NCBI GenBank assembly: GCA_038503065.1
Contig: JBCAMK010000003.1
Span: 3,224,001 to 3,288,000 of the forward strand
Source of the DNA: Paragyromitra xinjiangensis
Taxonomy: Eukaryota > Ascomycota > Pezizomycetes > Pezizales > Discinaceae
Direction: 5' to 3'
Length of the DNA stretch: 64,000 bases
Of this stretch, positions 11,477 to 23,300 are shown piece after piece. The position numbers were made by a program, and so were the translations under genes. Numbering within the stretch: position 1 is the stretch's first letter; every line of letters begins with the position of its first letter. A model generated the notes under the pieces. It did not search any database. It saw nothing but the letters and a program-made list of their open reading frames with translations, and was not told where the DNA came from.

Positions 11477-12838
11477 ATGCAGGTTCAGCCACAAGCACCA
11501 CCAGTAGCAGCAACAACAGCTGATACAACAACGGGTTTCGCCGACGGTGTTGAGAAGCGGAAAAAAGATTTCCCATTGAAATTTTGCACTGTGTGTGCCA
11601 GTAATCAGAACCGGTTTGTCCCTTTCATTTGGTTTTTCTGATACATACATCCAATCAGCAGTTGTGGCGTTTTTGCCTTCGGTTTCTTTTTATTTGTCAA
11701 TTTGTAGAGAAGATTTCATTCCATGTGATGAGCGAGGGGGGGTGAGGGTAGAAGATAGGGGTTTTGTAACCCTGGTCAGCCTTATGGTATTGCCTTTTGG
11801 GGTGGCAAGTACTGAGTATGACATCACAATCGGGCAGACCTCCCTGCTGAGCACGATTCAAATTGATGCGTTTGTGGGGCGGAAATGGCTTTTGCACCGC
11901 CATGTATCGGTGGCGATATCCAACCCAGATTTGCTTGACGAATAGCAGGAGGGGGAGGGAATTCGATTGGGATGCCCCATACGCAGTTTACTTTTTTTTA
12001 CTTCCACCCCTCACATACCCTCATCTCATCTCATCTCATCTATCGAACCAAGAAAAAAAGACCTTGTATCAAAATGCATACAATAAATCAAAAAGAACCG
12101 AACCCTCTGTCCAATATGATTTCCCCGCCATGTATGATTACCTCAGTACTGAGACCCTCTCCCCGTGTGCTAGCTCGATGGAAGCCCACCTCGTCCTCTC
12201 CCTCGCGTCCTACCCCGTAATATCATTCGGCACCGGTTCCGCCGTCCGTCTTCCCGGGCCATCAATCGACAAACCCAACATCTACGCCTTCAACAGCACC
12301 ACCTACGATGAAATGTACCAGGAGCTCAAATACAAAGACCCACGTCTATACACCGCGAATGGCCTTCTAGGAATGCTAGATCGAAACCGACGCATCAAGG
12401 GGAGTCCAGAGCGATGGCAAGACTGGAAAGTTGGCGTACCACGGAAAGATGGTGGTGTCGAAGACGGAGTCGTCGATGTGGTTATCACCTGTGAAGAACG
12501 ATGCTGGGATATCGTCGTTGAAGGTATACTCACTCCCTTACCAGTAGTGTTATTAAACCCTAACATAGCCAGACCTCCTCAACCGTAATTCCCCGCTTAA
12601 CCGTCTCGTCCATATCATCAATGTCGATATCAAAGATAACCACGAAGAAGCGGTAGTCGGCGGGAAGGGGATTCTTGAATTGGCGAATATGCTTACTGCG
12701 GCTGCGAAGGAGGAGAGGGAGAAGTTCGGGGAGGCTTATATGAGGGAGTCGGTGGATAAGAGGGTTCCTGAGGTGTTGGCGCAGTGGCAGGAGAAGTTTC
12801 CGAATTTACCGGCATTGTGGACTGTAGGGTATTTTTGA
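11477..12838 (+). CDS. SSU72: RNA polymerase II CTD phosphatase Ssu72
   Basis: Ssu72 removes phosphate from Ser5/Ser7 of the Pol II C-terminal domain and belongs to the cleavage/polyadenylation factor. Three exons close in frame: 11477-11613, 12174-12523 and 12573-12838, giving 250 residues. The low-molecular-weight-phosphatase-like loop is [12 protein letters not shown], with nucleophile Cys40 and Arg46 of CX5R. A Gln/Thr/Ala-rich stretch of about 30 residues precedes the core. Later signatures are [43 protein letters not shown] (a family-typical late aspartate) and [14 protein letters not shown] C-terminus. The first intron is unusually long (560 bases, donor GTTTGT) and cuts the codon of the catalytic Arg46. 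The joined codon CGC restores NRSMEAH exactly as in the family, which supports the model. The second intron (12524-12572) is ordinary. Confidence 0.93.
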
Positions 12839-14152
12839 GATTGGGGTTGATGGGTTGGCGTTATTTTATTTTTTTCCCTTCATCTTTTTGTCTTGTGGAT
12901 GGCTATGGAATTGGCGCCTTATCTAAGCTGTAATGTAATACCTGATAACGTGCTTCTTTTTTTTGATGGGGATTTTCTGCTGGGGTGGGGTTCTTTGAAA
13001 TATGGCGGGTAGGGCATATATATATGCACGCTGCGGGGTGTGAAGGGATTTATCCAGAGGCAGGAGTCTACATGCTGCGGTCTCCTTGTGCGCTTTTTCG
13101 TGTGGTTGGGCGTCGAAGCGAGGTAGCCGAGTGATTTTTTGTGTCTGAAGTGGGAATTACCCGGCGTTGGGTTGCGTCTTTGTTTCTTGAATGTTCTCCT
13201 GCATGTGTTTTGGAGCGGATTGGTCCGGTTCGCGATGTTTCTTGGTTTGTGGTTGCGGGACATTGTTGGGGAATGGTTGGGTGTGGGTTTGTGGTCTTGG
13301 TGACGGTTGTCAATTGCTATGGTGGTATCTAGAGGCACTAAGTTACTTGCGTATGATGTGTATGGATGGATTTGTTAGTGGCTTAACGTCATGAGCTTGA
13401 TGGTGCCTGGTTTAAGGCTGTACAAGGCTGCCTTAGTGGGTGGTATGGCTTGCGTGGTACAATGGAGGTGTATTTTCTAGAATGATCTCTGTACTACCGT
13501 TTCGCCCACCAACGTCGTAGGTAGTTCTGCAGGAGTTGCTTTAGTAATTCTAGGGCTGTGTTTGTATTCTGGCTTTGCGTGGGGTTTCCACGCTGGGTAT
13601 TACCTTGGCTGTCTCTCTTGATTTGTAGTTCTGTGGTTGTAGGTGGTATCTCAGTCTGCGTGGTGTTTCTTGAGGATCTCCCACGGACTTGTATCTTTAG
13701 TATAATTGAAATTCCTATAGTTCTAAGGGGACTGACTAATATCGATTGTAGTATATCAGTAATCAAAGACTTGCTGTGGCCCTTGCTGGTCTCGGTGTGG
13801 TACCGGTTGATATTAATGGCAATCGTTACCTCTTCATGGTCCTGAAGTCAGAAATCGGCCATCTGTTTGGTGAATAAGCACGCAAGGTTGTGGAAAATGC
13901 ACACTGAGCAGATTACACAGCCAGTGACGGTGGTAGCACAGCCTTCATTTAATTGCTCAAGTTACCCGGAAACGCGGCATTCCAAGGAACGGTTCGGGCC
14001 CGTCTTGGCAGCAACGCAATGCCCTTCGTCCTTTCTGCTGACGTCCACCAACACCGTCTTGAAGCTCTCTCCTATCTTCACCTCTACCTCACCCTCTCTC
14101 TCCTCTAACACGAAATAGATTCAAGGAAACATCGTCTCTACTATCGAACACC
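12839..14152. other. Intergenic stretch between SSU72 and VRP1
   Basis: About 1.3 kb without a supportable gene. The 12919-13338 minus-strand frame is rich in His, Asn, Arg, Lys and Thr, lies across the SSU72 3' UTR, and has no splice partner. 14040-14150 is a CT-rich leader typical for the VRP1 start. Confidence 0.55.
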
Positions 14153-15489
14153 ATGCCTGCTCCTCCTCCCCCTCCTCCTCCCCTCCCGTCTTTCGGTGGT
14201 GGTCCCCCCCCGCCGCCACCTCCCCCACCCCCCGGTGGAGCTCCAACTTCTCGTCCAACAGCGAATCGGGTATCTCCCCTAACAACAAACACACGCAAAA
14301 GAGGTCAAGCATCTAACCTTCCAGTCCAGGGCGCGCTCAACAGCGACATTACCAAAGGAATCAAGCTCCGTAAAGCCGTGACGAACGACCGTAGTGCTCC
14401 AACCGTTGCTGGGAAACCCGCCGATGGGCCCGTTGGAGGAGGGTTAGCGAAGCCGCCGTCTTTTGGGGCACCACCTGTGCCTGGTGGTGCTCCGAGAGTC
14501 CCGAGTGGTAGCGGTGCTCCGAGGATACCGAGTGGTGGCGCACCACCGAGACCTAGGGCGAGTAGTGGGAGTTATGGCGCACAGGAGAATAATGGTGGTG
14601 GATTCCGGTCGGAACCAGCGCCGCAGTTGGCGGGACTGTTTGCAGGGGGAATGCCAAAATTGCGGAGTCGTGGTGGTGGTGTTAATACTGGTGGTGTGTA
14701 CCTCCTATTTATCACTCTTTTGAGTCTAGGATTTTCTGCCCTTAATTACAGCGTAGAATCGCCCTATGGGCTTTTAGAACTGACTCAATCTAGCATCCCG
14801 TGATTCTACATACTCCGACAACTCCGACACTAACACTACCCCCCCACGGCCCGCACCAGCACCCTTCAAACCCTCTGGTCTCCCCCCTCGGGTTCCTAGC
14901 CTCCGCCCAACGGTCCCATCCGTCCCCTCAGCACCTAACTTCCGCAAGCCACCCCCAGCACCAATTAAGCGCCCAGCCTCCTCCGTACCCCTCCGCCAAT
15001 CACAATCCTCCCCTGCTAGCCCACCACGCACAACACCACCACCACCCCCACCTCCACCAGGCTCCCTCGCACCCCGACCTCCCGTTCCGCTATTCCGTAA
15101 AACACCCTCCCCCACCCCTTCCCACGGCGCACCCAACAGCGCCCCCTCCGCCTCCACCACCCCCGTCAAGCACAGCACCAAGACCACCGAGTCTCCCCCG
15201 CGCACCACCCCCTCCACCACCACCCCCCCCAACTAATGGCACTTCATCTCGCCCTAATGCCCCTCCCCCGCCGCCACCCCCAGCACAGGGAAGGAGCTGG
15301 AATGACGCAAGTAGCTTCACGTTGTCAGGGCCAGGGACGGCAGGGCGGAAGGTGGTTATTGACGATAAAAGGTGGAGATTTAAACGTGAGCAGGACCTAC
15401 CGGATCCAAGGCCGTTTACCGGAATGGTGAAGGTGTATAGAAGTGGGAGAGGGAGCTCTGTTCCGTTGAATCTGAAGTCTTTGGAGTAA
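14153..15489 (+). CDS. VRP1: Verprolin / WASP-interacting protein
   Basis: Verprolin binds actin monomers and WASP (Las17) and supports Arp2/3 actin patches, endocytosis and polar growth. The likely exons are 14153-14269, 14330-14693, 14794-15096 and 15140-15489, giving 377 residues. The N-terminus is polyproline. The WH2 actin-binding motif follows at about residues 40-62 (GALNSDITKGIKLRKAV, then TNDRS). A Gly/Pro region then leads to LFAGGMPKLRSRGGGVNTG. After splicing ASRDSTYSD continues as in other verprolins. The C-terminus WRFKREQDLPDPRPF and SGRGSSVPLNL is the WASP-binding end. Intron 1 (60 bases, CTAAC branch) is a multiple of three without stops; its removal gives the conserved ANRGALNSDI junction. 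The last junction (15097-15139, 43 bases) is the weakest: the reading frame changes there, but the intron is short and lacks a clear branch point, so a frameshift is an alternative. Confidence 0.88.
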
Positions 15490-16341
15490 GTAGGTAGCGT
15501 CGTTGGGTCGAGGAAAGTAGATACCAGGTTGGGTGAATTGTTTTGAGTTTTTTTGGGATTTGGAGGATGATTTTGTTTTTTCCTTTTGTTTTGCGGTTTT
15601 TGTGGTTTGTTTTTTCTGTAGGTTTACGGTTCGTTGAGTGTATTATTTCATTGAGTTCTTTTTTTTTGTTCACTATTACCCTCCCCCCGTGTTGGTTTCG
15701 GAGTACGGGTTGTTATGTAGAGGGTGGATTTCTGGTTGGTTTGTAGTAAAGGGGAAATAAATACGATCGGTTTCTTTGGTTTGATATGGTATTGATATTC
15801 GTGCTGGTGACTTCTGATTCCTGGTTTCTGGGGGTATCACGTGATGATAGGGAGTGGGTGTGGGGCGCCATGTGGGGTGTTATGGGGTTCTTACCTTCTT
15901 TGTGTGGGTGTGGTTATTGGTTTACTGACGGCTATTTTCATGTTTAGTGATTTGTTGTATTCTGGGTTACTGATTTGTTGTGGCATCACATTTAAGATGC
16001 AATATGCAGCAGCGGACGGCATTGGAGCTGCTGCTGGTGTGTTCAATTGGGGAAGAGGTGGCATTTCTGAAAGCAAGATAAGCACCAACAGGGCTGGATG
16101 AGGAGCCACTTTTAGAATTACTGTCCGCGAAATTCCCTGTGCTCATACCATTCAATCCTAGATAAGGCCCAGCACCAAGATCTTGACGTAATATTCCTTG
16201 TGTAACAGCCACCACACAAAGAAGCGTCGTGGGGGGCATTACCCGGGCCTAGAACCCCAACGTCAACAAATCTGCACAACTTCTCACTCGGCAACTACAC
16301 CAACCAACCAACCAACGTCACACCACCAACATTTACAAACA
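15490..16341. other. Intergenic stretch after VRP1
   Basis: About 850 bases with no supportable gene. The first 250 bases are T- and G-rich 3' UTR-like sequence. 16230-16340 is a leader for the next gene with a CAAC-rich stretch before its start codon. Confidence 0.6.
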
Positions 16342-17263
16342 ATGACAACCCCAGCAAGAGATGAAGAGGCCCTACCTCTCTTAAGCCACTACTTCCAATC
16401 CAGACGCCCATCTTCTACCCTATCCTCTACCCCATCCCCTCTATCCACCCAATCTCTATCCCTCTGGTCCCGCAAGCTCGCACTTCAATCCGAAGAACTC
16501 ACAGCACTACTCCAGTCTTCAACCGCCAAGCTCCACGAAGACCATAAAGCCCTCTCAGAACTGCTTACTAGCTGTAAAGCCGATATCACAACCGTGAAGC
16601 AAGAGATCGAGACTATCTCGAAGAGGAGAGATGAAGAAGGTTTGTTCCTTAATACTCCAATCCTTACTCTGCTAACCTTTTTTTTTAGTCGACTCACATA
16701 TCACCGCTCTTCGCCGTATCTCACAAACATCTACTGACCTTCTTTCTAACCTTTCTGGAAAACTCTCGTTGCTCGAGAATCTGCCTATTCTGCATGGTAA
16801 ACTCCATTCGCATGATCTGCTCTTTGGCGATCTTGTAGCGAAGCAAAAGGGGGTTTTGTGTGCGCAGGAGGAGATTGGTATTGCGATTTCTGGGATTGCC
16901 GTGAGGCAGGATGAACACACTGTTATACTTGAGAAAATCCTGCGTGTTCTGAGTACAGGACGTGGGGGTAAGGTGGAGGTAGCTAGTGAGGTGTCTGTGA
17001 AGGATTTGCAACCACAGAGTCTGCCGAGGAAGAGGCGGAGGTTGTTGTCGGATGAGGGTGTACGTTGTGGGGGCTCTGTGCCGCGGGAGGTGTCGGTGGA
17101 GTTGTTGGGGGTTGGGGAGAAGAGAGGGGTGGAGATTGTGGGTCGTGAGTTGAGGAGTGGGAAGGTTATTTTTATGGGGAAAGGGGGTGAGGTGTTGGAA
17201 AGACCGTTGAAGAGGAAGTTGTTGAGTACGTTGGATGTGGAGCAGTTTGAGTATGCTGATTAG
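16342..17263 (+). CDS. Hypothetical coiled-coil protein
   Basis: Two exons, 16342-16639 and 16689-17263, join across a 49-base intron with donor GTTTGT, a GCTAAC branch point and a T-rich acceptor. The product is 290 residues. About residues 45-160 are heptad-like helices (LQSEELTALLQSS, LSELLTSCKADITTVKQEIE, then ITALRRISQTSTDLLSNL), so a coiled coil is likely. The C-terminal half is basic (LPRKRRRLL at about residue 205, a possible nuclear localisation signal), then Gly/Val-rich and ends PLKRKLLSTLDVEQFEYAD. No signal peptide or membrane helix is seen. I do not recognise the family. The clean intron and continuous frame support a real gene, perhaps a chromosome- or kinetochore-associated protein, but that is only a guess from the architecture. 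Confidence 0.75.
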
Positions 17264-20115
17264 GGGATTGTGGGATTGGAGGGATTTTAGGGGTTGAATA
17301 GGCAATATAGGTGGTAGATACTGTGGGCAGTGGTAGGTGGAGATATTTGTACATGAATCCGTTTGTAGGTCTTTGCTCTGGTGCAGCAGAATATCATCTA
17401 GAATAATGATTGAGAAATATTGCAGCCTTGTGACTAAATCCTTTATCTTTGGGATTTTTGGCTAGTACCTAATTAGAGTGCTACTGTTCGTTGGGCAGAG
17501 CATTCCCTTATAGCTTACGTTGACAGACCTAATCGCGTTTAACCGACACACTGGTAGATCAAAGGGAATTAATATGTCCTACAAGCTAGTATTTTGGACC
17601 TTTAAGACTGGGATTGGTGGGAGCAGGGCTATAATCTGAGTATCCCTGTTTGGAAAGAGTGAGGGGGTTTGAAAACGCAAATGCTTCTTGCACATGGATA
17701 TAAGCAAGTGATGCACTTTGTTAGGTTTCTCCATCGTAAAACATACGAAAAGTTGAAGTCCAGCGCATATCGTCATTGAAGATTATAAGTTTTGGTTCTG
17801 ATCGAAGAGTATGATTTCTATGTTGAGATGGTACCGGCACTATTTCACTAGATTTGATACTGACGATACATGTACCTATCCTGGGCATTGGCTTTGAAAA
17901 GTTAGACTTGCATATGGCACCATAATGGTGAGTTGCCCAATCTAGTGTTTATGGTGATTTTAGTGGTCTAGGTACGGTTGGTAGATTCGAGTAGAGAATG
18001 GACTCTTCTATGGCTTGGCGTTGAGGTTTGTTTCCCACTCTTTTACCGTGAAAACAAGGGTGTTTCAGAGTAAAAGGGGCTATGAGGTGTTTATTGACAG
18101 CAAGGGGTGTAATTTGATGAGACAAACGGCCGCTATTGTATATGACCTTATGAAACTTGTAGTTCCAAGGAAGCCTAATATGCTAGTCCCGCCATACCCG
18201 AGTGGAGAATTTATTCTCGTCACCAAGTCGGAGGAAATATGGTGAAAGAAAGGCAGCTTAAGTGGTTCCACCCACTGCCCAAACTTTTAATGGGGTAGTA
18301 TCGCTTTGCAGGGATATGCCTTTCTAGTCTCGTGCACATTCTAATTGTCTGGATTCTCCTTAGCTATGCCCTAATGTCTTACATATATTCACGTGATAGA
18401 CTGAATGGAGTGGGGCGAGGTGACTTTGATAGAGTAGTACCAATAATATTGAAGATTCTAGCCGTAAGCCAGTTATGGCAATAATTATAATCCGAACCGG
18501 GATCTTTTATCTCGTGCCGAGATCCACTAGCAAGCTTCCAATTATATCACGGGATCACGCTATGCATTAGGGTGTGGTACGCTCTTAGAACCTCAGGTGC
18601 CAGCATCAGGCATGCCTGAGTCTATACTGTTACAAAATATGGGTACCTAGCCGCGTGAGCATCTGTGTTAAGATCGAGTGGAGAGGCTGGAAGGACGTGA
18701 AGGCTCTTATCCACGTTATTTGCGGGGGAGCCTTTTTGCTAACTGCCAGATCGTGCCAAGAAAACCATGTGGAGGGAGGATCTGTTTCACAAGGGATCGA
18801 ATCGAGCGCCAGATAATTTGGCCCTTTGCGGTTATGGTGAGCCTGGGTGGGGTTTTGCTTGATTGTGGATTACCACCAGTTTAGTGATAGGCCCGAGTGA
18901 TCGCCTATGAGTGGCACTTTCTAACCTTTGAGGTGAACATCTCATCTAGTCAAGGATAAAGTGCATTTTAGTCATTACCATGGGTCAGTTTTTGGGGGCG
19001 GAATATCGGAGACGTGGACGAAAACGCGGTAGCAAGGCAAACCCCGCTTAGAGAAGGTAGTTGTGAATGCGATACCCAATTAAACGTGAAACCTAATTAG
19101 GCCTCTCGTATCTCTCCAAGCTAAGTGCTGGAGGAGTTTGCTGGCTGACTAGGAACCGAAAAGTTTGCTGTTTCCCGTCACTCGCGTTTGTCAATAGATA
19201 GCTACTTCCGATGTAAGTTTCACTACCTATCGAAACTTATCCTTGCGTCCGCAGTTTTTTCAAGATCGTGAACCGGAATCGATCACGCGCTGCTTTAGCT
19301 CGAATCTATTACCCCTTGACAGGGATGTAGAGCAAAGCTAATAATCGATCGCCCCATGAAACTGCATAGTCTTCTGATTGGTGCGATCTGGGATCAAAAA
19401 TGTAGTTTCGTGGGAGAGAATGTGCGCCCTTATCACAAGGCACAAATGATGGGAGTTTGCGAATCTCACCCCCGGCGTGGGAAGTAGGGGAACCCGGGTT
19501 TGAAACAGCACATGGCGTGAAAAGGAAAACGCGGTCCACGATCAGAGGTCAGGGATTAAAAAAACAAAACAGGGCCGAATAATCAACAATATCGGCAGCA
19601 AGTAATAAGGTACGCTAGGACAGGTATGGCTGGCAGTTAACGGGAAGGCACTGGAGTGGTTTCCCACATACCAAGTGCCGGATGACATCTAGATAGCAAT
19701 CCGGGAACTAGTAGCACCGGTTATCGATTCAGTTTATGCCATATATACTTTAATGAGACTGAAATGACTTGGTTAGGGTAAGCGTTGATTTGGGTTTGAG
19801 TCATAGTATATCATTCGGCAATAACTTTATATGGTGGAAACCGAAAAAAATACCAACTTTTGAACTGTTCATTAAAACAAAGCAAATATTTTTGCCGAGA
19901 GGCTTAAATACGAAATAGTAAGAAATCGCTGCAATAACGCCAAGGGAATAACCTGATACAAAACCCAAAGCAACCAAAGTCGAAAAACCACAAAGAATAA
20001 GGTATCCCAATGAAAGTGATCCGTAGAAGTCTGTTCCTGCCCATATCCCAAAACACCATCAGAACCGTGATTTCCAAATCTATTGAGGCCTAGCCCTAAA
20101 CACTCAAACTACCTA
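17264..20115. other. Gene-poor stretch, left flank of the patatin-type gene
   Basis: About 2.85 kb with no supportable gene on either strand. Codon-like frames are all under 80 residues, unlinked by splice sites, and unlike known families. The minus frame at 19801-20010 (extending to about 20060) is hydrophobic with two possible membrane helices but has no start, partner or family. No terminal repeats or transposase motifs were seen, so a very old, decayed insertion cannot be distinguished from plain spacer. Confidence 0.5.
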
Positions 20116-20375
20116 ATCAAAGGGTGGTGTTGCTCACTCCTCCTGCCTTTGTTGAGCCCACACCACGAAATATGCCAAACAAAGAAGATGCGCTTGAGGC
20201 TGCTGAATTTGCCGAGTAGAAGCTTTGGGCCCTTTGGTTTGAAACTCTTTGGTGTGGCCCCCTTTGGATTGATGTTCTCTGGCTTGGTCGACTATTATTA
20301 CTGCCACCCCGTGCAAGCGGGCGATCTAGTGATGTCAGTGCCATGATCCAACTATTTTCATTTTGCAAAACTGGG

Positions 20376-23300
20376 TTATTTCTCACAGTCATGTTCTTTT
20401 AAAATACGGCACGGGAACCCGCTAATCAGAGATGTTTCGCATTCTTCGTTCGAAAGTGTCAAGTAGAGTCGCATGGAGTCTTCGAGACCATACATTGTGA
20501 AATTAATCTTCATCTCGAATGGCTTCCCCTCGGCAACATTTTGGAATACTGAAGGTTCCGCGGAGAAGTGTGAGTCAAAGGTTGCTGATCTTCTATTCTT
20601 TTCATTCATGTAAAATATGGAGTTTCTGGAATGGGGATCCTCCTGGCGCCGCTCCAGTTTTTTGCACATTTTCTTCAGCGCAGTGGAACCCGGTTCAAGT
20701 CGGCACAATATAGTACCTAGGTATGTTAATAATGATTTCAAGTACTAGCTTCTGAATTGGCGTACCTTCGCAATCCCATTTTTTCCCTACCTGAATTGTC
20801 TGAGAAGCTCCATCAAGTCTGAAATAAAAGAGGGAAGCTATAAGCTTAGTTGAAATTTCGTCGATGAGCGGGTTCCCAAAACAAAATTTCTCAGTCACTT
20901 CTCTCAAGAGTGGCATTTGATCAACCCGATCAAGTCTAGGGAGGTCGCCAGGAAATTGAATGGTCAGACGACGGTATTTGGCAGCTTTGTCTTCATCTTG
21001 CATCTGTATCGAGCGAAGGAAGTCGGACCATGCCCGCTCACAATTTAGGCTGCTTTCGATTTGTTGTGTGGCTATTTTGAGGACGATTTTAGCAAACTCG
21101 AGTGCCCCACGCTTTGCTCTTCTACGTCGACCTTGCTTGTCCTCGCCAAGTTTTGGTGTTGGGTCGAAGCCAGTGCCGATGGAAAGCAAGAGGTCAGGGT
21201 GCTTATTGGCGAGATGTGGCCAGAGAAGTTTTCGTTCGCAGTCAGCTACTACCACTGGGTTGTTGAACTTTAATCCGCCGTCGTTGAAAGTGTATCCAGT
21301 TTTTTTGTGGAAAAACGACTTAAAATACCTAGGAGCCGCAGAGGTTGCACGAGCCCTAAGAGACGTCAGTTTCGCCTATCCAGTCTTGACCTTAGATTGG
21401 GGGAATTACGCTTCCCAAGTTTTTAGTTCTTGGTGACTATTTTCCGCCCGTAAAAAGTCGTATGGGATTTTTACTATTACTGTTAGCGCTGAGAACGGCC
21501 TGGGATGTGCGGAAGAGATAAACTTACAACTTTCAGTTAGTGGGCGGTTGTAATTTGCAACGAGGTAAGGGTGACCGCTCGAAGATATGGTAGTAACCCC
21601 AGCCTTCAGCGTGTCCTGGTTTTCAGGGCGTTTTTTGCCCCCGAAGATAAAATCATCTCCAAATTCCCTTTTCAAAATCCGATCGATACCTTTGGTTTCG
21701 TACTTGCTGTGATACGTGGCTTCAACTAATGTTTTGATCCCTGGCATGTCTGCCCCGGTGCGTTTCGTAAATGCTGTAGTGGAGAAGTCATAAAACATCT
21801 GTATACACTCTTCCACACTCAATCTTTTCGAAGCAAGCGCAAGCGCTATTATCCCACCGGCACTAGGAATAAAGGGGTGAGTTTAAGATGATAAGTGAAT
21901 ATTACTGGGCTATAGCCTAGGTTTCATACCTTGTACCAACGATCAGATCAAAGAAGTCTTGGATTGGTACTCCAAGGCCTATTCTTTTCTCTAATGCATC
22001 CAGCATCGTCAACTGCACAATCCCACGGATTCCACCGCTGAGTAGAGTTAGCTACTAGTCATAAAGGTATCGTGTATAGTAAATAATGAGAACAGCGTCT
22101 AATGGCTCACCCGTCCAGAGAGAGAATTCGCAAGCCTGCATTCCGAGGCCTCACTTTATATTTCCATGGAACTTCCCACGGAGAATCAATATTACTGCAG
22201 AGTGGACAAATTTTGATTTCACGCCAAAGGCTTGCGCTCTGGGCTGGTGCTTCGGAATAATTTTCGGCACATCGGTCGCACAGTATATGCCCGCAATGTA
22301 ACGCATGTACGGGCGTTCCTGACAAGCAACTAAAACATGTTGTGTGAGCTGTGAGGGGCCCTAGGTCCTCACTCTGACCATTGGATTTCCCTCGCCAATT
22401 CCAATAACCGAAGTATTTGTTCAGGACGTTGTCCCTATGATATAATGCCACGGCAGAAATCCCTTGTCCCGTACTGAATTCGTTTAATAGCTTGTCGAGC
22501 TCTAAGGAAATGGCACTAACGAAGTTGTCCTTTTCATTTTTCCCATCTTTCATGTAAACGGACCAAAAATCACCAACGGCAAATACTTTCCCGTCCTCTA
22601 GCTGATGGCCTTTCGAGTGTCCAGTGGACACATTAGCGCAACGGCGGCCCTTTCTATCTCGTTCTTCACAACGCCAGTGCTTTTCGTATACTTCTTCTAG
22701 AGCCTCTACGCAGAATGGTTGGTACCCAGTAAATATCGTTGCCGCCGCACCTATCACAAGGTTAGTGGGTAATATGGTATGTGGGGCGGGTGTCTTTACC
22801 TCCGTGAGGATAGCGGTTCCTGTAGGCGTCTAGGAGAATGCAGGATGCAACAAGCGGGGCCAAAAGTTTAAATATATCTGTTCCTGAGTCATCCGGAAGT
22901 TGGTCCATGAGGTGAATAGCTGCTTTGGCGATATGGTCTTTAAAGGTTGAAGGAACGGGGTTATGACGAAATGCTGCAGCAAGGAAATTGAACGGTTTTG
23001 ATGGGCTTTTTGAGAAGTGGTGGAAAGCATGTCTAAGGTAGATATCAAGTTCCTCACTAGTCATAAGGAGTCCAGCCTTTACCCTTAGATCGTAGGCTTT
23101 TTTAGACCCCTCTCCTATCACTCTGTATAGATCCTTGTACTGGCGGTCGATAACTGCTGGGGACTCCCTGGCATGAGGAATACAAACTATCTTGATGCCA
23201 CTGTAGTAGCACATAAGAAGCCCTTCTAAATCAGTGATGCGTTTACCCAGAGAAGTCCATTTGTCGACAGCTCTCTGCATAAAGGGATCATCCTTGATGC

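Noticed and set aside
11595..11945. 116-codon plus frame overlapping SSU72
   Set aside because: It lies inside the 560-base SSU72 intron and starts in the exon in another frame; no recognisable motif.
12919..13338. 139-codon minus frame after SSU72
   Set aside because: Rich in His, Asn, Pro, Thr, Arg and Lys, antisense to 3' UTR, no splice or family support.
14774..15320. Gly-rich minus-strand frames antisense to VRP1
   Set aside because: Mirror image of the polyproline coding sequence.
19801..20060. Hydrophobic minus frame of about 85 codons downstream of the patatin gene
   Set aside because: It looks membrane-like but has no ATG, no consensus splice acceptor in frame and no recognised family; could be a relic exon, not supportable.
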